A stretch of DNA of 64,000 bases from Methylobacterium radiotolerans JCM 2831. GTDB taxonomy: Bacteria > Pseudomonadota > Alphaproteobacteria > Rhizobiales > Beijerinckiaceae. A program made the position numbers and the translations under genes. Each line of letters begins with the position of its first letter. The stretch's first letter is position 1. Shown here piece after piece: positions 1-9,200 of this stretch. The stretch spans positions 3,537,001 through 3,601,000 of the forward strand of contig NC_010505.1 of assembly GCF_000019725.1 (NCBI RefSeq), read 5' to 3'. The notes under the pieces were generated by a model. That model was not told the origin of the DNA and did not search any database. It saw only the letters and a program-made list of their open reading frames with translations.

Positions 1-387
1 GACGATTTGCCTTCGACGACATGAACAGTTTGTAAGACTCGAGGGTCACGCGGTGCGACGCCGCCCGGCGCGTCGATGCGAGGCGCACGGCCCGGGTGGT
101 CCAGCAGCCCGGTCCGGGTGCGCGCCGGAGGATGCCGCGGTTGGGTGGCGGCCCGCCGGCCCTCGCGCGCTCGGCCACCACCGCGTGAACCGGCCGCGGG
201 TCACCGCGCCGACGGTTCGAGGCCTTCGACACGCCGCGCGATGGGTTCGCGCCAGACGTCAGGATCCGGCGATGTAGCAGCGTCTCCGTTGAGATAGTCC
301 GTGTCGGGAACGTCGCGCGCCGCGCTCGGACAGCCGGCAGGGCATAACGAAGGCCGATCCTGGAGCCGAGCCGTGGCCGGACCGCGC
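1..387. other. Left edge, no supported gene
   Basis: I see no convincing gene here. All frames are open by chance because of the high GC content, and none carries a recognisable motif or ribosome site. In the third forward frame the first 35 bases read as a short tail ending in FDDMNSL followed by TAA, so the 3' end of a gene entering from the left is possible but cannot be shown. Confidence 0.4.
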
Positions 388-633
388 CTAGAGACGGGTG
401 AGCCGCAGGCGCCATCGGGACGGGCTCGCGTCGATGTCCGGACCGGGCCGCATCGTCGCCGCCTGGAGCGACGCCGAAGGATCCGCCACGGCGATGTTGG
501 CGGTCGGCGCGGGGGTGGACACGCAGCCGCAGAGGGGCAGCGCGGCGGCGACCGCCACGGCGGCGACCAGCCGGATCGACGCGCTCCACGGGCTGAACCG
601 GCGCGCGGCTTCGGCCGAACAGGCAATCGCCAC
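388..633 (-). CDS. Small putative lipoprotein
   Basis: A predicted 81-residue protein starting at GTG, with a purine-rich AAGAAGAG just upstream. Residues about 20-36 form a hydrophobic alanine/valine stretch ending in LPLCGC, a good lipobox with the lipidated cysteine near residue 37. The rest is a short proline/serine/alanine-rich tail, so the mature protein would be a roughly 45-residue membrane-anchored peptide. It lies 113 bases downstream of the coiled-coil gene on the same strand and could share its transcript. I recognise no family. The lipobox and ribosome site are the only support; the start and reality of the gene are moderately uncertain. Confidence 0.45.
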   Translation of the reverse strand: MAIACSAEAARRFSPWSASIRLVAAVAVAAALPLCGCVSTPAPTANIAVADPSASLQAATMRPGPDIDASPSRWRLRLTRL

Positions 634-746
634 GACTCTTCTTCGGGCCGGACGTCCGATACCGGGCTCCGGCCGGCGCCGGGAAGCGGCGCGTCGGTGG
701 GGCGGGCGGCCTAGCGCCGACACGGGCTCGGCCCCGGCATTCGGCC

Positions 747-1424
747 TCAGGCTCTCGAAGGTCCGCGGCGCCCGTGGCTGCCCAGAAGAAGGGCCTTGGC
801 GGCCGCGTCGATCCGGCCGAGCCACTTCTCAGCCGTTTCGGCGCGCAGGTCGGCGACGCGGACCTGCTCCTCGGCGGCCCGAACCCAGGCCTCCGACTCG
901 GCGCGGATCGTCCGAACCCGGGCCTCGGCCTCCGCGCGGATGTCCTGCACCTGGGCATCGGCCTCGGCCTGGACTCGCTGCAGCCGGATATCGGCACGGG
1001 CCTCGACCTCGCGGACGCGCATCTCGGAGAGGTGCAGGCGGTGCTGCGTCTCCGTCAGCGCGCGCTGCGCGGCGGCCAGGGCGGCTTCGTGCGATGTCCT
1101 CTGCTCCTGCAGACGCTGCTTCTGCGCTTCGGCGCGGCCGGCCATGCCGTTGATGATGTCGAGCGTGCTCATCCAATCCGACACCGCCTCGGGATCTGAG
1201 GGGGCCGCCGCGGGGCCCGCGTCGTTGACCGCGGGTTCCGGCAAGATCGGCGGATGCGCGACCTCCTCGATGTGTAGCGCGGTGGATCCGGCCGGCACCC
1301 CAACCGTATCGAAGGACGGCTTGAGCTTCGCGATCTCGGCGGACGATTCTTCGACGAAGCGGTCCAGGCTGTCGGCGACCTGCGTGAGGATATGGGACCA
1401 TGTGGCTGTGGGGGCCGCGACCAT
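747..1424 (-). CDS. Hendecad coiled-coil protein of unknown function
   Basis: A 225-residue protein. The start ATG at 1424 is preferred over an upstream in-frame codon because it has a purine-rich AGGGTAGAG ahead of it and lies 55 bases from a CtrA-type box. Residues 1-45 are partly helical, 50-85 a proline/alanine linker, and 95-210 one long helix rich in Ala, Glu and Arg. Residues 151-183 are three consecutive 11-residue repeats (VQAEADAQVQD, IRAEAEARVRT, IRAESEAWVRA), the hendecad pattern of right-handed coiled coils. There is no membrane segment or signal peptide, so it should be cytoplasmic. Scaffold or polarity roles are known for such proteins in other bacteria; here that is inference from architecture and promoter only. 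Confidence 0.75.
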   Translation of the reverse strand: MVAAPTATWSHILTQVADSLDRFVEESSAEIAKLKPSFDTVGVPAGSTALHIEEVAHPPILPEPAVNDAGPAAAPSDPEAVSDWMSTLDIINGMAGRAEAQKQRLQEQRTSHEAALAAAQRALTETQHRLHLSEMRVREVEARADIRLQRVQAEADAQVQDIRAEAEARVRTIRAESEAWVRAAEEQVRVADLRAETAEKWLGRIDAAAKALLLGSHGRRGPSRA

Positions 1425-1478
1425 GATGGCTCTACCCTGGCGGGATTTTATCGACGGCCAATACAATCTCTGGTATGG

Positions 1479-1494
1479 TTAATGGACAGTTAAC
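1479..1494 (-). promoter_or_regulatory. CtrA-type box, TTAA-N7-TTAAC
   Basis: Read towards the coiled-coil gene, the sequence is TTAA, seven bases, then TTAAC, followed by CATACC. This is a full match to the CtrA recognition pattern known from alphaproteobacteria, 55 bases before the ATG at 1424. TTAA is rare in this GC-rich DNA. The same TTAAC-N7-TAACCATACC arrangement recurs before minC (45707-45722). Binding by CtrA is inferred. Confidence 0.65.
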
Positions 1495-1679
1495 CCGCCG
1501 TCTGCAGGTCGAACGCCGGACAGGCTCGATTGACACCTATCAGTCTCGGCAGGTCGGAGCTGGCTGGCTCGACAATGCTCCGTCCGATCGTCCGCGGTGT
1601 TTGGCGCCTCACGAGCGCTTTCGCCAGCGTCACTGCCGCCGGAGACCGGTAAGCCGAACCCGGCGCAGGCACGCCCGCA

Positions 1680-2936
1680 TCATTGCCCCGCCCGGGTCGC
1701 GGGCGCAGCCTGGATGATCGGCGCGGCCGCGGCCAGGATGGCCGCAGCGTCGCGGTCGAGGGGCGGATAGATCCGCGTGCCGTTGATGATCCGCTTCGTT
1801 GCCTTCGCGGCGGCGCCGGACGAGACCAGCGTGCCGCGATCCCAGCCGGAGGTGTAGACCGCTCCCCAGGCGCCCAGATCGAGCACGGTGACGTAGTCGG
1901 GCGCGGCGAAGCGCAGCCGCCGCTCCGGCCGGCCGGCGAGATCGCAGACGGCGTTGTAGCCGGCGAACCGGCCCATCGGCCGGGCGTGCTGGCACGACAT
2001 CACCGTGCGATGGCCGGCATCGTCGGCCGCCGCCGAGGCGACGTCACCGGCCGCGTAGATGTCGGCCAGCCCCTCGACGGCCAGGAAGGCGTCGACCGGC
2101 ACGCGGCCGAGCGTGTCGCGCGGGACGTCGAGCGTCGCGCCCAGCGGGTTCGCCCGCATGCCGGTGGCGCAGACACTCGTCCAGGCGGGCAGGTGCGTTC
2201 CGTCCGCCAGCGTCACACCGGCGCGATCGATGGCGGCGACTCGCGCACCGCCGACGCAGGTCACGCCGGCCCCGCTCAAAGCCTCGCGGATCGCCGGCAG
2301 GGCGGCCGCGCCCATGGCGCTCCCGATCTCCTCCGCTTGGTCGATCAGGAAAGTGCGGACCGGCCCCGTCGCCCCGACCCGGTCGCGGGCAGCGGCGAGC
2401 CGGACGGGCAGCTCGCAGGCGAGCTCCAGTCCCACCAGACCGCCGCCGATGACGACGGCGGTCCAGCGGCCGGTCTGGTCAGGACGGCCCGCGTCGCCGA
2501 GGCGATCGAGATGCGCCGATAGGGCCTGAGCCCCCGCGAAGGTGTCGACATCGAAGGCGTCGCCGATACCCGGGATATCGGGCCGCAGCAGCAGGCTTCC
2601 GGCGGCCAGGATGAGGCGGTCATACGCCAGCGTGTCGACGCCGCCGGATGGCGCGGCGGACTCGACCGTGACCGTGCGTGCCGCAGGGTCGATGTCGATC
2701 GCGCGCCCCGCGCGGCGATGCACGCCGATCGGTCCGAGGACGTCGTCGAGGGGCACGCGCAGGGCGCTGAGATCGGTCTCGTAGCAGCGGACCCGGATGA
2801 CGTGGAACCCGTCCGGCGCGATCACCGTGACCGCGATCCGGTCGTCGAGGCCGAACTCGGTCCGCGCGCGCGCGGCCGCGGCGGCGGCCCAGAGACCGGC
2901 GAAGCCGCCGCCGATCACGACGATTCTCGAGACCAT
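1680..2936 (-). CDS. NAD(P)/FAD-dependent oxidoreductase, NDH-2-like
   Basis: A 418-residue flavoprotein of the pyridine nucleotide-disulphide reductase fold. The FAD-binding glycine motif VVIGGGFAGLWAA is at residues 6-18, a second dinucleotide motif VVIGGGLVGLELA at 161-173 should bind NAD(P)H, and IYAAGDVA at 293-300 is the second FAD contact. No CxxC redox pair is seen, so it resembles type II NADH dehydrogenases and related soluble oxidases rather than disulphide reductases. The ATG at 2936 follows CGGAG and starts directly at the FAD motif, which decides it over an upstream in-frame ATG. It stands alone between divergent regions. The electron acceptor is unknown. Confidence 0.82.
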   Translation of the reverse strand: MVSRIVVIGGGFAGLWAAAAAARARTEFGLDDRIAVTVIAPDGFHVIRVRCYETDLSALRVPLDDVLGPIGVHRRAGRAIDIDPAARTVTVESAAPSGGVDTLAYDRLILAAGSLLLRPDIPGIGDAFDVDTFAGAQALSAHLDRLGDAGRPDQTGRWTAVVIGGGLVGLELACELPVRLAAARDRVGATGPVRTFLIDQAEEIGSAMGAAALPAIREALSGAGVTCVGGARVAAIDRAGVTLADGTHLPAWTSVCATGMRANPLGATLDVPRDTLGRVPVDAFLAVEGLADIYAAGDVASAAADDAGHRTVMSCQHARPMGRFAGYNAVCDLAGRPERRLRFAAPDYVTVLDLGAWGAVYTSGWDRGTLVSSGAAAKATKRIINGTRIYPPLDRDAAAILAAAAPIIQAAPATRAGQ

Positions 2937-3541
2937 AGCAGAGCTCCGCGCGCGCCCGGGCATCGAACTCTGCACGTCGCTCGGCCTCGCAGCAACGGTT
3001 ACTGCCTTAAATCGCTCGGCTACGGCTTCGAACAGTCCAACGCCTGTCGTGCAGCCCGCGCTGCGGCGCGCCTGCGTCGAGCCGGAACGGCGTGTCAGCC
3101 CGCAGCCGCGGTCTCACGACAGTGCGGGAGGCGCGGTGCCGCCGCGCGGCGCGTAGATTCTTCTCGTCCCCGGTCGGACGACCGAAAATTCTTGCTCCGG
3201 CACCGCCAAGTAGAGAAAGCCCTTTTGTTGACTCCGCGACCGGCCGACAGGATCTTGTATTCACAGTTACGCCGAGGGCCGCGCAGGTACGATGAAGACG
3301 CAGGGGCGGACCGGTCGCGATCCCGGAGCCGGGAAACGTGTCGGCGCGGGTCGCGGGATCGGGGCCATTCCGGATCTCGCACGCACCGGACACGTTCGTC
3401 CGATCGACGCGCCGACCGCGCCGCGTCCCTGAACCCAGCCGCCCGGACGAGACCGCTCGGGACCGCGCCGCGACGCGGGTCTGCTGCCCCGCGCCGGCCC
3501 CGCCCCCCGCCCTCCGTTTCGCCACGACATCAGGCCCGACC
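2937..3541. other. Intergenic region before the SsuA-like gene
   Basis: A 605-base divergent gap between the flavoprotein gene and the ABC importer. I see no gene. A locally AT-richer stretch at about 3165-3290 contains TTGACT at 3228-3233, but no -10 hexamer at normal spacing. It probably holds promoters for both flanking units. Confidence 0.5.
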
Positions 3542-4522
3542 ATGCGCACCACCCGCCGATCCCTTCTGGCCGCCAGCGTCGCCCTGGCCTGCATCGGCGC
3601 GCTCGCGACGCGCGAGGCCCGGGCCGACGATCCGAAGGAGATCCGCCTGGACTGGGCGACCTACAACCCGGTCGGCCTGCTCCTGAAGGACAAGGGCTTC
3701 CTCGAGGAGGCGCTGGCGCCGCGGGGCATCAAGGTCCGCTGGGTCCAGTCGCTCGGCTCCAACAAGGCGCTCGAGTTCCTGAACGCCGGGGCCATCGATT
3801 TCGGGTCGGCGGCCGGCGCCGCGGCCCTCGTGGCCCGGATCAACGGCAACCCGATCAAGGCGATCTACGCCTACTCGCGCCCCGAGTGGACGGCGCTCGT
3901 CACCCGCAAGGACAGCGGCATCACCAAGCCCGCCGACCTGAAGGGCAAGCGCGTCGCCGTCACCCGGGGCACCGACCCGCACATCTTCCTGATCCGCGCG
4001 CTCCAGGGCGCCGGCCTCACCGAGCGCGACGCCAAGCTCGTGCTGCTGCAGCACGCGGACGGACGGACCGCCCTCGACCGCGGCGACGTCGATGCCTGGG
4101 CCGGCCTCGACCCGATGATGGCGGCGGCCGAGATCGAGAACGGCGACGTCCTGTTCTACCGCGACGCCGCGGCGAACACCTGGGGTCTGCTCGACGTCCG
4201 GGAGGACTTCGCGACGGCCCATCCCGACCTCGTCCGGACGGTGATCGCCGCTTACGAGCGGGCGCGCGCTCACGCCCTGGCCAACCCGCAGGCCCTCTCA
4301 GCCGCCCTCGTCGCGGCCACCAAGCTGCCCGAGCCGGTGATCGCCCGGCAGCTCGAGCGGACCGACCTGTCCCAGCCGGCGATCGGCGCCGCCCAGGCGC
4401 AGTCGATCAAGGCGGCCGGCACCGCCCTCCAGCAGGCCGGGATCATCCCGGCGGGCACCGACGTGTCCGCGTCCGTCGACGGCCTGCTCGACACGCGCTT
4501 CAATCCCGTCGCCGGACAGTGA
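3542..4522 (+). CDS. ABC transporter substrate-binding protein, SsuA/TauA-like
   Basis: A 326-residue periplasmic binding protein. Residues 1-28 are a signal peptide with twin arginines (TTRRSLLAAS) and cleavage near AREARA. The mature part has the NMT1/SsuA fold: DWATYNPVG at the start of the ligand cleft, SNKALEFLNAGAIDFG, and DLKGKRVAVTRGTDPH. This family delivers sulfonates, taurine, nitrate or pyrimidines to an ABC importer; the sequence alone does not choose, but aliphatic sulfonate is most likely. It overlaps the permease start by 4 bases (GTGA), so the two are translationally coupled. The ATG directly precedes the signal peptide; the longer upstream reading is low-complexity and rejected. 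Confidence 0.85.
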   Translation: MRTTRRSLLAASVALACIGALATREARADDPKEIRLDWATYNPVGLLLKDKGFLEEALAPRGIKVRWVQSLGSNKALEFLNAGAIDFGSAAGAAALVARINGNPIKAIYAYSRPEWTALVTRKDSGITKPADLKGKRVAVTRGTDPHIFLIRALQGAGLTERDAKLVLLQHADGRTALDRGDVDAWAGLDPMMAAAEIENGDVLFYRDAAANTWGLLDVREDFATAHPDLVRTVIAAYERARAHALANPQALSAALVAATKLPEPVIARQLERTDLSQPAIGAAQAQSIKAAGTALQQAGIIPAGTDVSASVDGLLDTRFNPVAGQ

Positions 4523-5310
4523 GCGGCCGCGTGCCGCTGCTGCGGCGGGGCGGTCGCGCCGGACTGGGCCTGCTCCTGCCGCTCATACTGGCGATCGGCT
4601 GGGAGATCGCGGTCGCCAGCGGGGCGGCGTCCGGGCGGCTGCTCCCGCCGCCGAGCCGGATCGCCGCGACCCTCTGGAGGCTGGCCGTCTCGGGCGACCT
4701 CTGGATGCATGTCGAGGCGACCCTCGTGCGGGTCGGGCTCGGTTTCCTGTGCGGCGCGGCGGCCGGCATCCTGGCCGGGGCGCTCGTCGCCACGGTCCCG
4801 CCGCTGCGCTGGCTCCTCGACCCGAGCCTGCAGGCGCTGCGGGCCGTCCCGTCGCTCGCCTGGGTGCCGCTCTTCATCCTGTGGTTCGGCATCCTGGAGA
4901 CACCGAAGGTGCTGCTGATCGCCGTGGGCGTGTTCTTCCCCGTTTATGTCGGTGTCTCCGGCGCGATCGCCTCGGTGGACCGCAAGCTGGTCGAGGTCGG
5001 CCGGATCTTCCGGCTGTCGCGGCTCGCCCTCGCCCGCCGGATCCTGCTGCCGGCCGTGCTGCCGGCGACCCTGGTGGGCCTGCGCACGGGGCTCGGCCTC
5101 GGCTTCCTGTTCGTCGTGGCGGCGGAGCTGATGGGCGCCTCGGAGGGGCTCGGCTACCTGCTGGTGGACGGTCAGCAGTTCAGCAAGCCCGACCAGATCG
5201 TGGCGGCGATCATCGCCTTCGCCCTCGTCGGCAAGGCGGCCGACATGGCCCTGGTCGCCCTGACCGGCCCCCTGACCCGGTGGCAGGATACCGTGCGGGA
5301 CAGCCTGTGA
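4519..5310 (+). CDS. ABC transporter permease, SsuC-like
   Basis: A 263-residue inner-membrane permease of the BPD_transp_1 family, with about six membrane helices. The EAA loop that docks the ATPase is visible as ASVDRKLVEVGRIFRLSR around residue 150. It starts at GTG overlapping the stop of the binding protein. Length and layout are normal for SsuC/TauC. It should form the channel for the substrate bound by the upstream protein, energised by the ATPase encoded 85 bases downstream. No anomaly was seen. Confidence 0.88.
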   Translation: MSGRVPLLRRGGRAGLGLLLPLILAIGWEIAVASGAASGRLLPPPSRIAATLWRLAVSGDLWMHVEATLVRVGLGFLCGAAAGILAGALVATVPPLRWLLDPSLQALRAVPSLAWVPLFILWFGILETPKVLLIAVGVFFPVYVGVSGAIASVDRKLVEVGRIFRLSRLALARRILLPAVLPATLVGLRTGLGLGFLFVVAAELMGASEGLGYLLVDGQQFSKPDQIVAAIIAFALVGKAADMALVALTGPLTRWQDTVRDSL

Positions 5311-5395
5311 CCGCCGCACCGGTGCGGACGCGCGCCGCGGGCCGGGAGGGCGCCCCGCGACGCGACCCCCACGCCACGCCCGCCGAGAGACGCCC

Positions 5396-6178
5396 GTGCT
5401 GACCGTCGACGTCCTCTCCAAGACCTACGCGGACGGCACGCAGGCGCTGTCGGGCATCGACCTGTCGGTGAAGCAGGGCGAGATCGTCGCGCTGATCGGC
5501 GGCTCGGGCTGCGGGAAGACGACGCTGCTCCGGCTGATCGCGGGGCTCGACCACGCGAGCGCGGGTGCCGTCGCGGTCGACGGCGAGCCGATCCGCGCGC
5601 CCCATCCGAGCGTCGGCGTCGTCTTCCAGGAGCCGCGCCTGCTGCCCTGGCTCGACGTGGCCGGCAACGTCGGCTTCGGCCTCGCCGACCTGTCCCGGTC
5701 CGAGCGCCGCGCCCGCGTCGCGCACGCCCTGGAGCGCGTCGGGCTCGCCGAGCACGGCGGCCGCTGGCCGCGCGAGCTGTCCGGCGGTCAGCAGCAGCGC
5801 GTGGCGATCGCCCGGGCCTTCGTGGCGCGCCCACGGGTGCTGCTCCTCGACGAACCGTTCTCCGCCCTCGACGCATTCACCCGGAAGGGGCTGCACGACC
5901 AGCTCCTCGATCTCTGGGCCGAGTCGAAGCCGACGATCCTGATCGTCACGCACGATGTCGGGGAGGCCGTCACCCTGGCCGACCGGGTGGTGGTGATGCG
6001 CCCGCGGCCCGGGCGCCTCGACGAGACCGTCCCGATCGGGCTCGCCCGGCCGCGCGAGCCGGTGGCCGCGACCTACGAGGAGGCCGTGCGCCGCGTGCTG
6101 GCCGCGCTCGACCACTCCCTGCGCCCGGCCGCGAGCAGCCGGCCGCCCGCTCCCGAGACCCGTGCGAGCTGGTGGTAG
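5396..6178 (+). CDS. ABC transporter ATP-binding protein, SsuB-like
   Basis: A 260-residue ATPase with every canonical motif: Walker A GGSGCGKT (35-42), Q-loop VVFQEPRLLPW (75-85), signature LSGGQ (128-132), Walker B VLLLDEP (148-154) and the switch histidine in THD (185-187). The LLPW after the Q-loop is typical of the nitrate/sulfonate/taurine group. The start is GTG at 5396 preceded by GAGAGACG. It closes the three-gene operon. The C-terminal 20 residues are proline- and alanine-rich and probably disordered. Confidence 0.9.
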   Translation: MLTVDVLSKTYADGTQALSGIDLSVKQGEIVALIGGSGCGKTTLLRLIAGLDHASAGAVAVDGEPIRAPHPSVGVVFQEPRLLPWLDVAGNVGFGLADLSRSERRARVAHALERVGLAEHGGRWPRELSGGQQQRVAIARAFVARPRVLLLDEPFSALDAFTRKGLHDQLLDLWAESKPTILIVTHDVGEAVTLADRVVVMRPRPGRLDETVPIGLARPREPVAATYEEAVRRVLAALDHSLRPAASSRPPAPETRASWW

Positions 6179-6195
6179 GGCCAGCGGGGGCCCGT

Positions 6196-6211
6196 CAGCC
6201 GGCGCCGGCTG
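6196..6211. terminator. Palindrome between convergent genes
   Basis: A perfect 16-base palindrome, CAGCCGGCGCCGGCTG, lies in the 42-base gap between the convergent ABC ATPase and RND genes. It can fold as a hairpin and may end both transcripts, but there is no T-run. Confidence 0.35.
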
Positions 6212-6220
6212 GGCGCGCCC

Positions 6221-9200
6221 TCAGGACCCGACCGCCGTCAGTTCCAGATCCGCGGGGTCCTGGTGGCGGAACCGGGCGTACCGCAGCGCCATCACCGGCA
6301 GGATCAGCAGGTTCAGCACCGTCGAGGTGACGAGGCCGCCGAGGATCACGAGGGCCATCGGGCCCTCGATCTCGCGGCCGGGTTCACCGGCGCCGAGCGC
6401 CAGCGGCAGCAGGCCGAGGCCCGTGACCAAGGAGGTCATCAGGATCGGAACCATCCGGTCCGCGGCGCCCTCCGCCGCCGTGGCGGCGTCCCACGGCCGC
6501 CCGTCCCGGGTGACCATCTGCTCGTAATGGGCGATCATCATCACGCTGTTGCGCAACGAGATGCCCGACAGGGTCACGAAGCCGACGATCGAGCCCAGCG
6601 ACAGCACCCCGCCGGTGAGCGCCGCGGCCGCGACGCCGCCCACGAAGGCGAAGGGCAGGTTGACGAGGACCAGGAGCAGGTTCGCCGCGGAGCCGGTGAC
6701 GATGGCCAGGAGCACCACGATGCCGAAGCCGGCCATCCCGGCGTGGACCAGCAGGTCGCGGCGGGCGGCCGCCTGCGCCTCGGCGGCACCCGAGAAGGTG
6801 ACGTAGACGCCCTCCGGCAGCCGAACCTCGCGGGCGATCTTGCGCTTGGCCGCCGCCACGAAGCCCGCCACGTCGCGGTCGGCGACGTTGGCCGTCACCG
6901 CCTGCACCCGCTGCGCGCCGAGGTGCTGGACCTGGTAGCGTCCGGCGCTCTCGTAGACGTCGGCGACCTGGGACAGCCGGACGTAGCGTCCGCCGGGCGC
7001 CCGCAGGGGCAGGTCGCCCACCGCGCTGAGGCGGTCCCGCACGCGCGCGTCGAGGATCACCAGCACGTTGAACACGGCGTTGCCGCGATAGGTCTGACCG
7101 ACCGTGTCGCCCTGGTAGGCTGTGCGCACCGCCTCCAGCACCTCCACGGGATCGAGCCCCCAGTGCCGCAGGTCCACCGGTCGCAGCGCCACCGTGACCT
7201 GCGGCAGCCCGGCCGGCGAGGCCTGCTGGACATCCCGGGCGCCCTTCACCTCCGAGAGCTCCTGCGCCACCGAGCGGGCCGCGGCCTCGATCCGGTCGAG
7301 GTCGCTGCCGACCACGTTGACGACGACCGGCGCGGTGAAGCCCGAGACGGTCTCCTCGATGCGCTCGGTGAGGAAGGTCTTCAGCGAGAACGCCGCCCCC
7401 GGGAAGCCGGCGATCAGCTGCCGGATGGCCGCCTCGACCCGGCGCTGAGCGGCTCCGTCGAGGCCCGGCTCCAGGTCGATGTGGATCTCGCTGTAATGCG
7501 GCCCGGCGGTATCCTCGGCGGCCTCGGCCCGTCCGATCTGCGCCGCCACGGCGCGCACGCCCGATATGTCCTTCAGGTCGCCGGTGATCAGCGTCCCGAG
7601 CCGCTGCGATTCCTGCAGGGAGGTGCCGGGAATGGCTACCATGTGCAGGATCATGTGCCCCTCCTTCAGGTCAGGGAGGAACACCGCGCCGAGGGTCGGC
7701 AGGATGGCGGCCCCCGCGAGGGTGACCAGCAGGGCGCCCGCCATCGCGATCCGCGGCACCCGCCCGATCCCGGCGAGCAACCGCAGGTAGGCGGCGCGGC
7801 TCCAGCGCACCACGGGCGGGTCGGGCGGCGCCGCGCCCGTGTCGCGCGCCAAGCGGCCTCCGAGGAGCAGGAGCGCCAAGGCCGGCGTGACCGTGAGCGC
7901 CACGAGGAGCGAGGCGACGACGGCCACGATGTAGGCGAACGCCAGCGGCCCGAACAGGCGGCCGGCGACGCCGGTCAGCGCCAGGACCGGCAGGAACATC
8001 AGGATCACCGCGAGGGTCGCGTAGGCGACCGAGGTCCGCACCTCCAGCATCGCGGCCAGCACCACGCGGGGCAGGCCGCGCCGTCCGCCCCGCGCTTCCC
8101 GCAGCCGGCGCGAGACGTTCTCGACGCCGATGACCGCGTCGTCGACCACCTCGCCGATGGCCAGGGCCAGCCCGCCGAGCGTCATCGTGTTGAGGCTCTC
8201 GCCCCAGGCCTGGAGGGCGAGCGCGGCGGCGATCAGCGACAGCGGGATCGCCGTCGCGCTGATCAGCGCGGCCCGCCAGTCCGCCAGGAAGACGAGGAGC
8301 ACGACCACCACCAGCACGCCGCCGAGCGCCAGCGCCTGGATCACGTTGCCGGTGGCGACGTCCACGAAGTTCGCCGGCCGGAACAGGTCGGCCCGCACGC
8401 TCACGCCCTCGCGCTTTAGGACCGGTCGCAACTCGTCGAGGGCCGCCTCCAGGCGGGCGGTCACGGCGCGTGTATCGACACCCGCCTGGGCGCCGACCAT
8501 CAGCAGTACGCCGGGCTTGCCGTCCACGAGGGCCGCGCTGATCGCCGGCTCGGGCGCGGCCGTGACGGTCGCCACGTCCGAGAGGACCACGCTCGCCCCG
8601 CCGTCGTTGTGGAGCACGATCTGCCCGAGCGCTTCCGGGGTGAGCGACTGCCCCTCGGTCCGGAGCAGGACGCGCTGGTTCGGCGTGTCGACGAATCCCG
8701 CCCCGCGCACACCGGTCCCCTTCCGGGCGGCCGCCAGGACGTCGTTGAGGCCGATCTGGAAGCGGATCAGGTCGTCGGGGCGGACCTGGACCTGCAGGGC
8801 GCGGACGCCCCCGCCGTAGAGCGAGACCTGGGCGATGCCGGGCACCCCCTGGAGACGTCGGCGCACGGTCCATTCAGCGACCTGGCGCAGGTCCATGGCG
8901 TCGCGGGTCTCGGAGGTGAGCCCGACGAGGAGCACGGTCAGCGTCGAGGAGGTCAGCGGGGTCATGGCGGGCGCCGCGACCCCGTCCGGCATGCGGCCGG
9001 CGAGCGCCGCCAGGCGCTCGTTGACCCGCTGGCGGATCCGGTCGACGTCGCTGCCTGGCTGGAACGCGGCGGTGATCACCGACAGGCCCTGGATCGAGGT
9101 GGAGCGCAAAGTCTCCAGGCCCGGCAGGCCGCCGACCGCCACCTCCACGGGCTGCGTGACCAGCACCTCGACCTGCTCCGAATCGAGGCCCGGCGCCTCG

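Noticed and set aside
3228..3261. TTGACT with TTGTAT as a promoter for the SsuA-like gene
   Set aside because: Spacing between the hexamers is 21 bases, too long for a normal sigma-70 promoter.
6263..8419. Long open frame opposite the RND pump gene
   Set aside because: It is the high-GC shadow of a clear RND gene: rich in Arg, Gly, His and Gln, with no motif or ribosome site.
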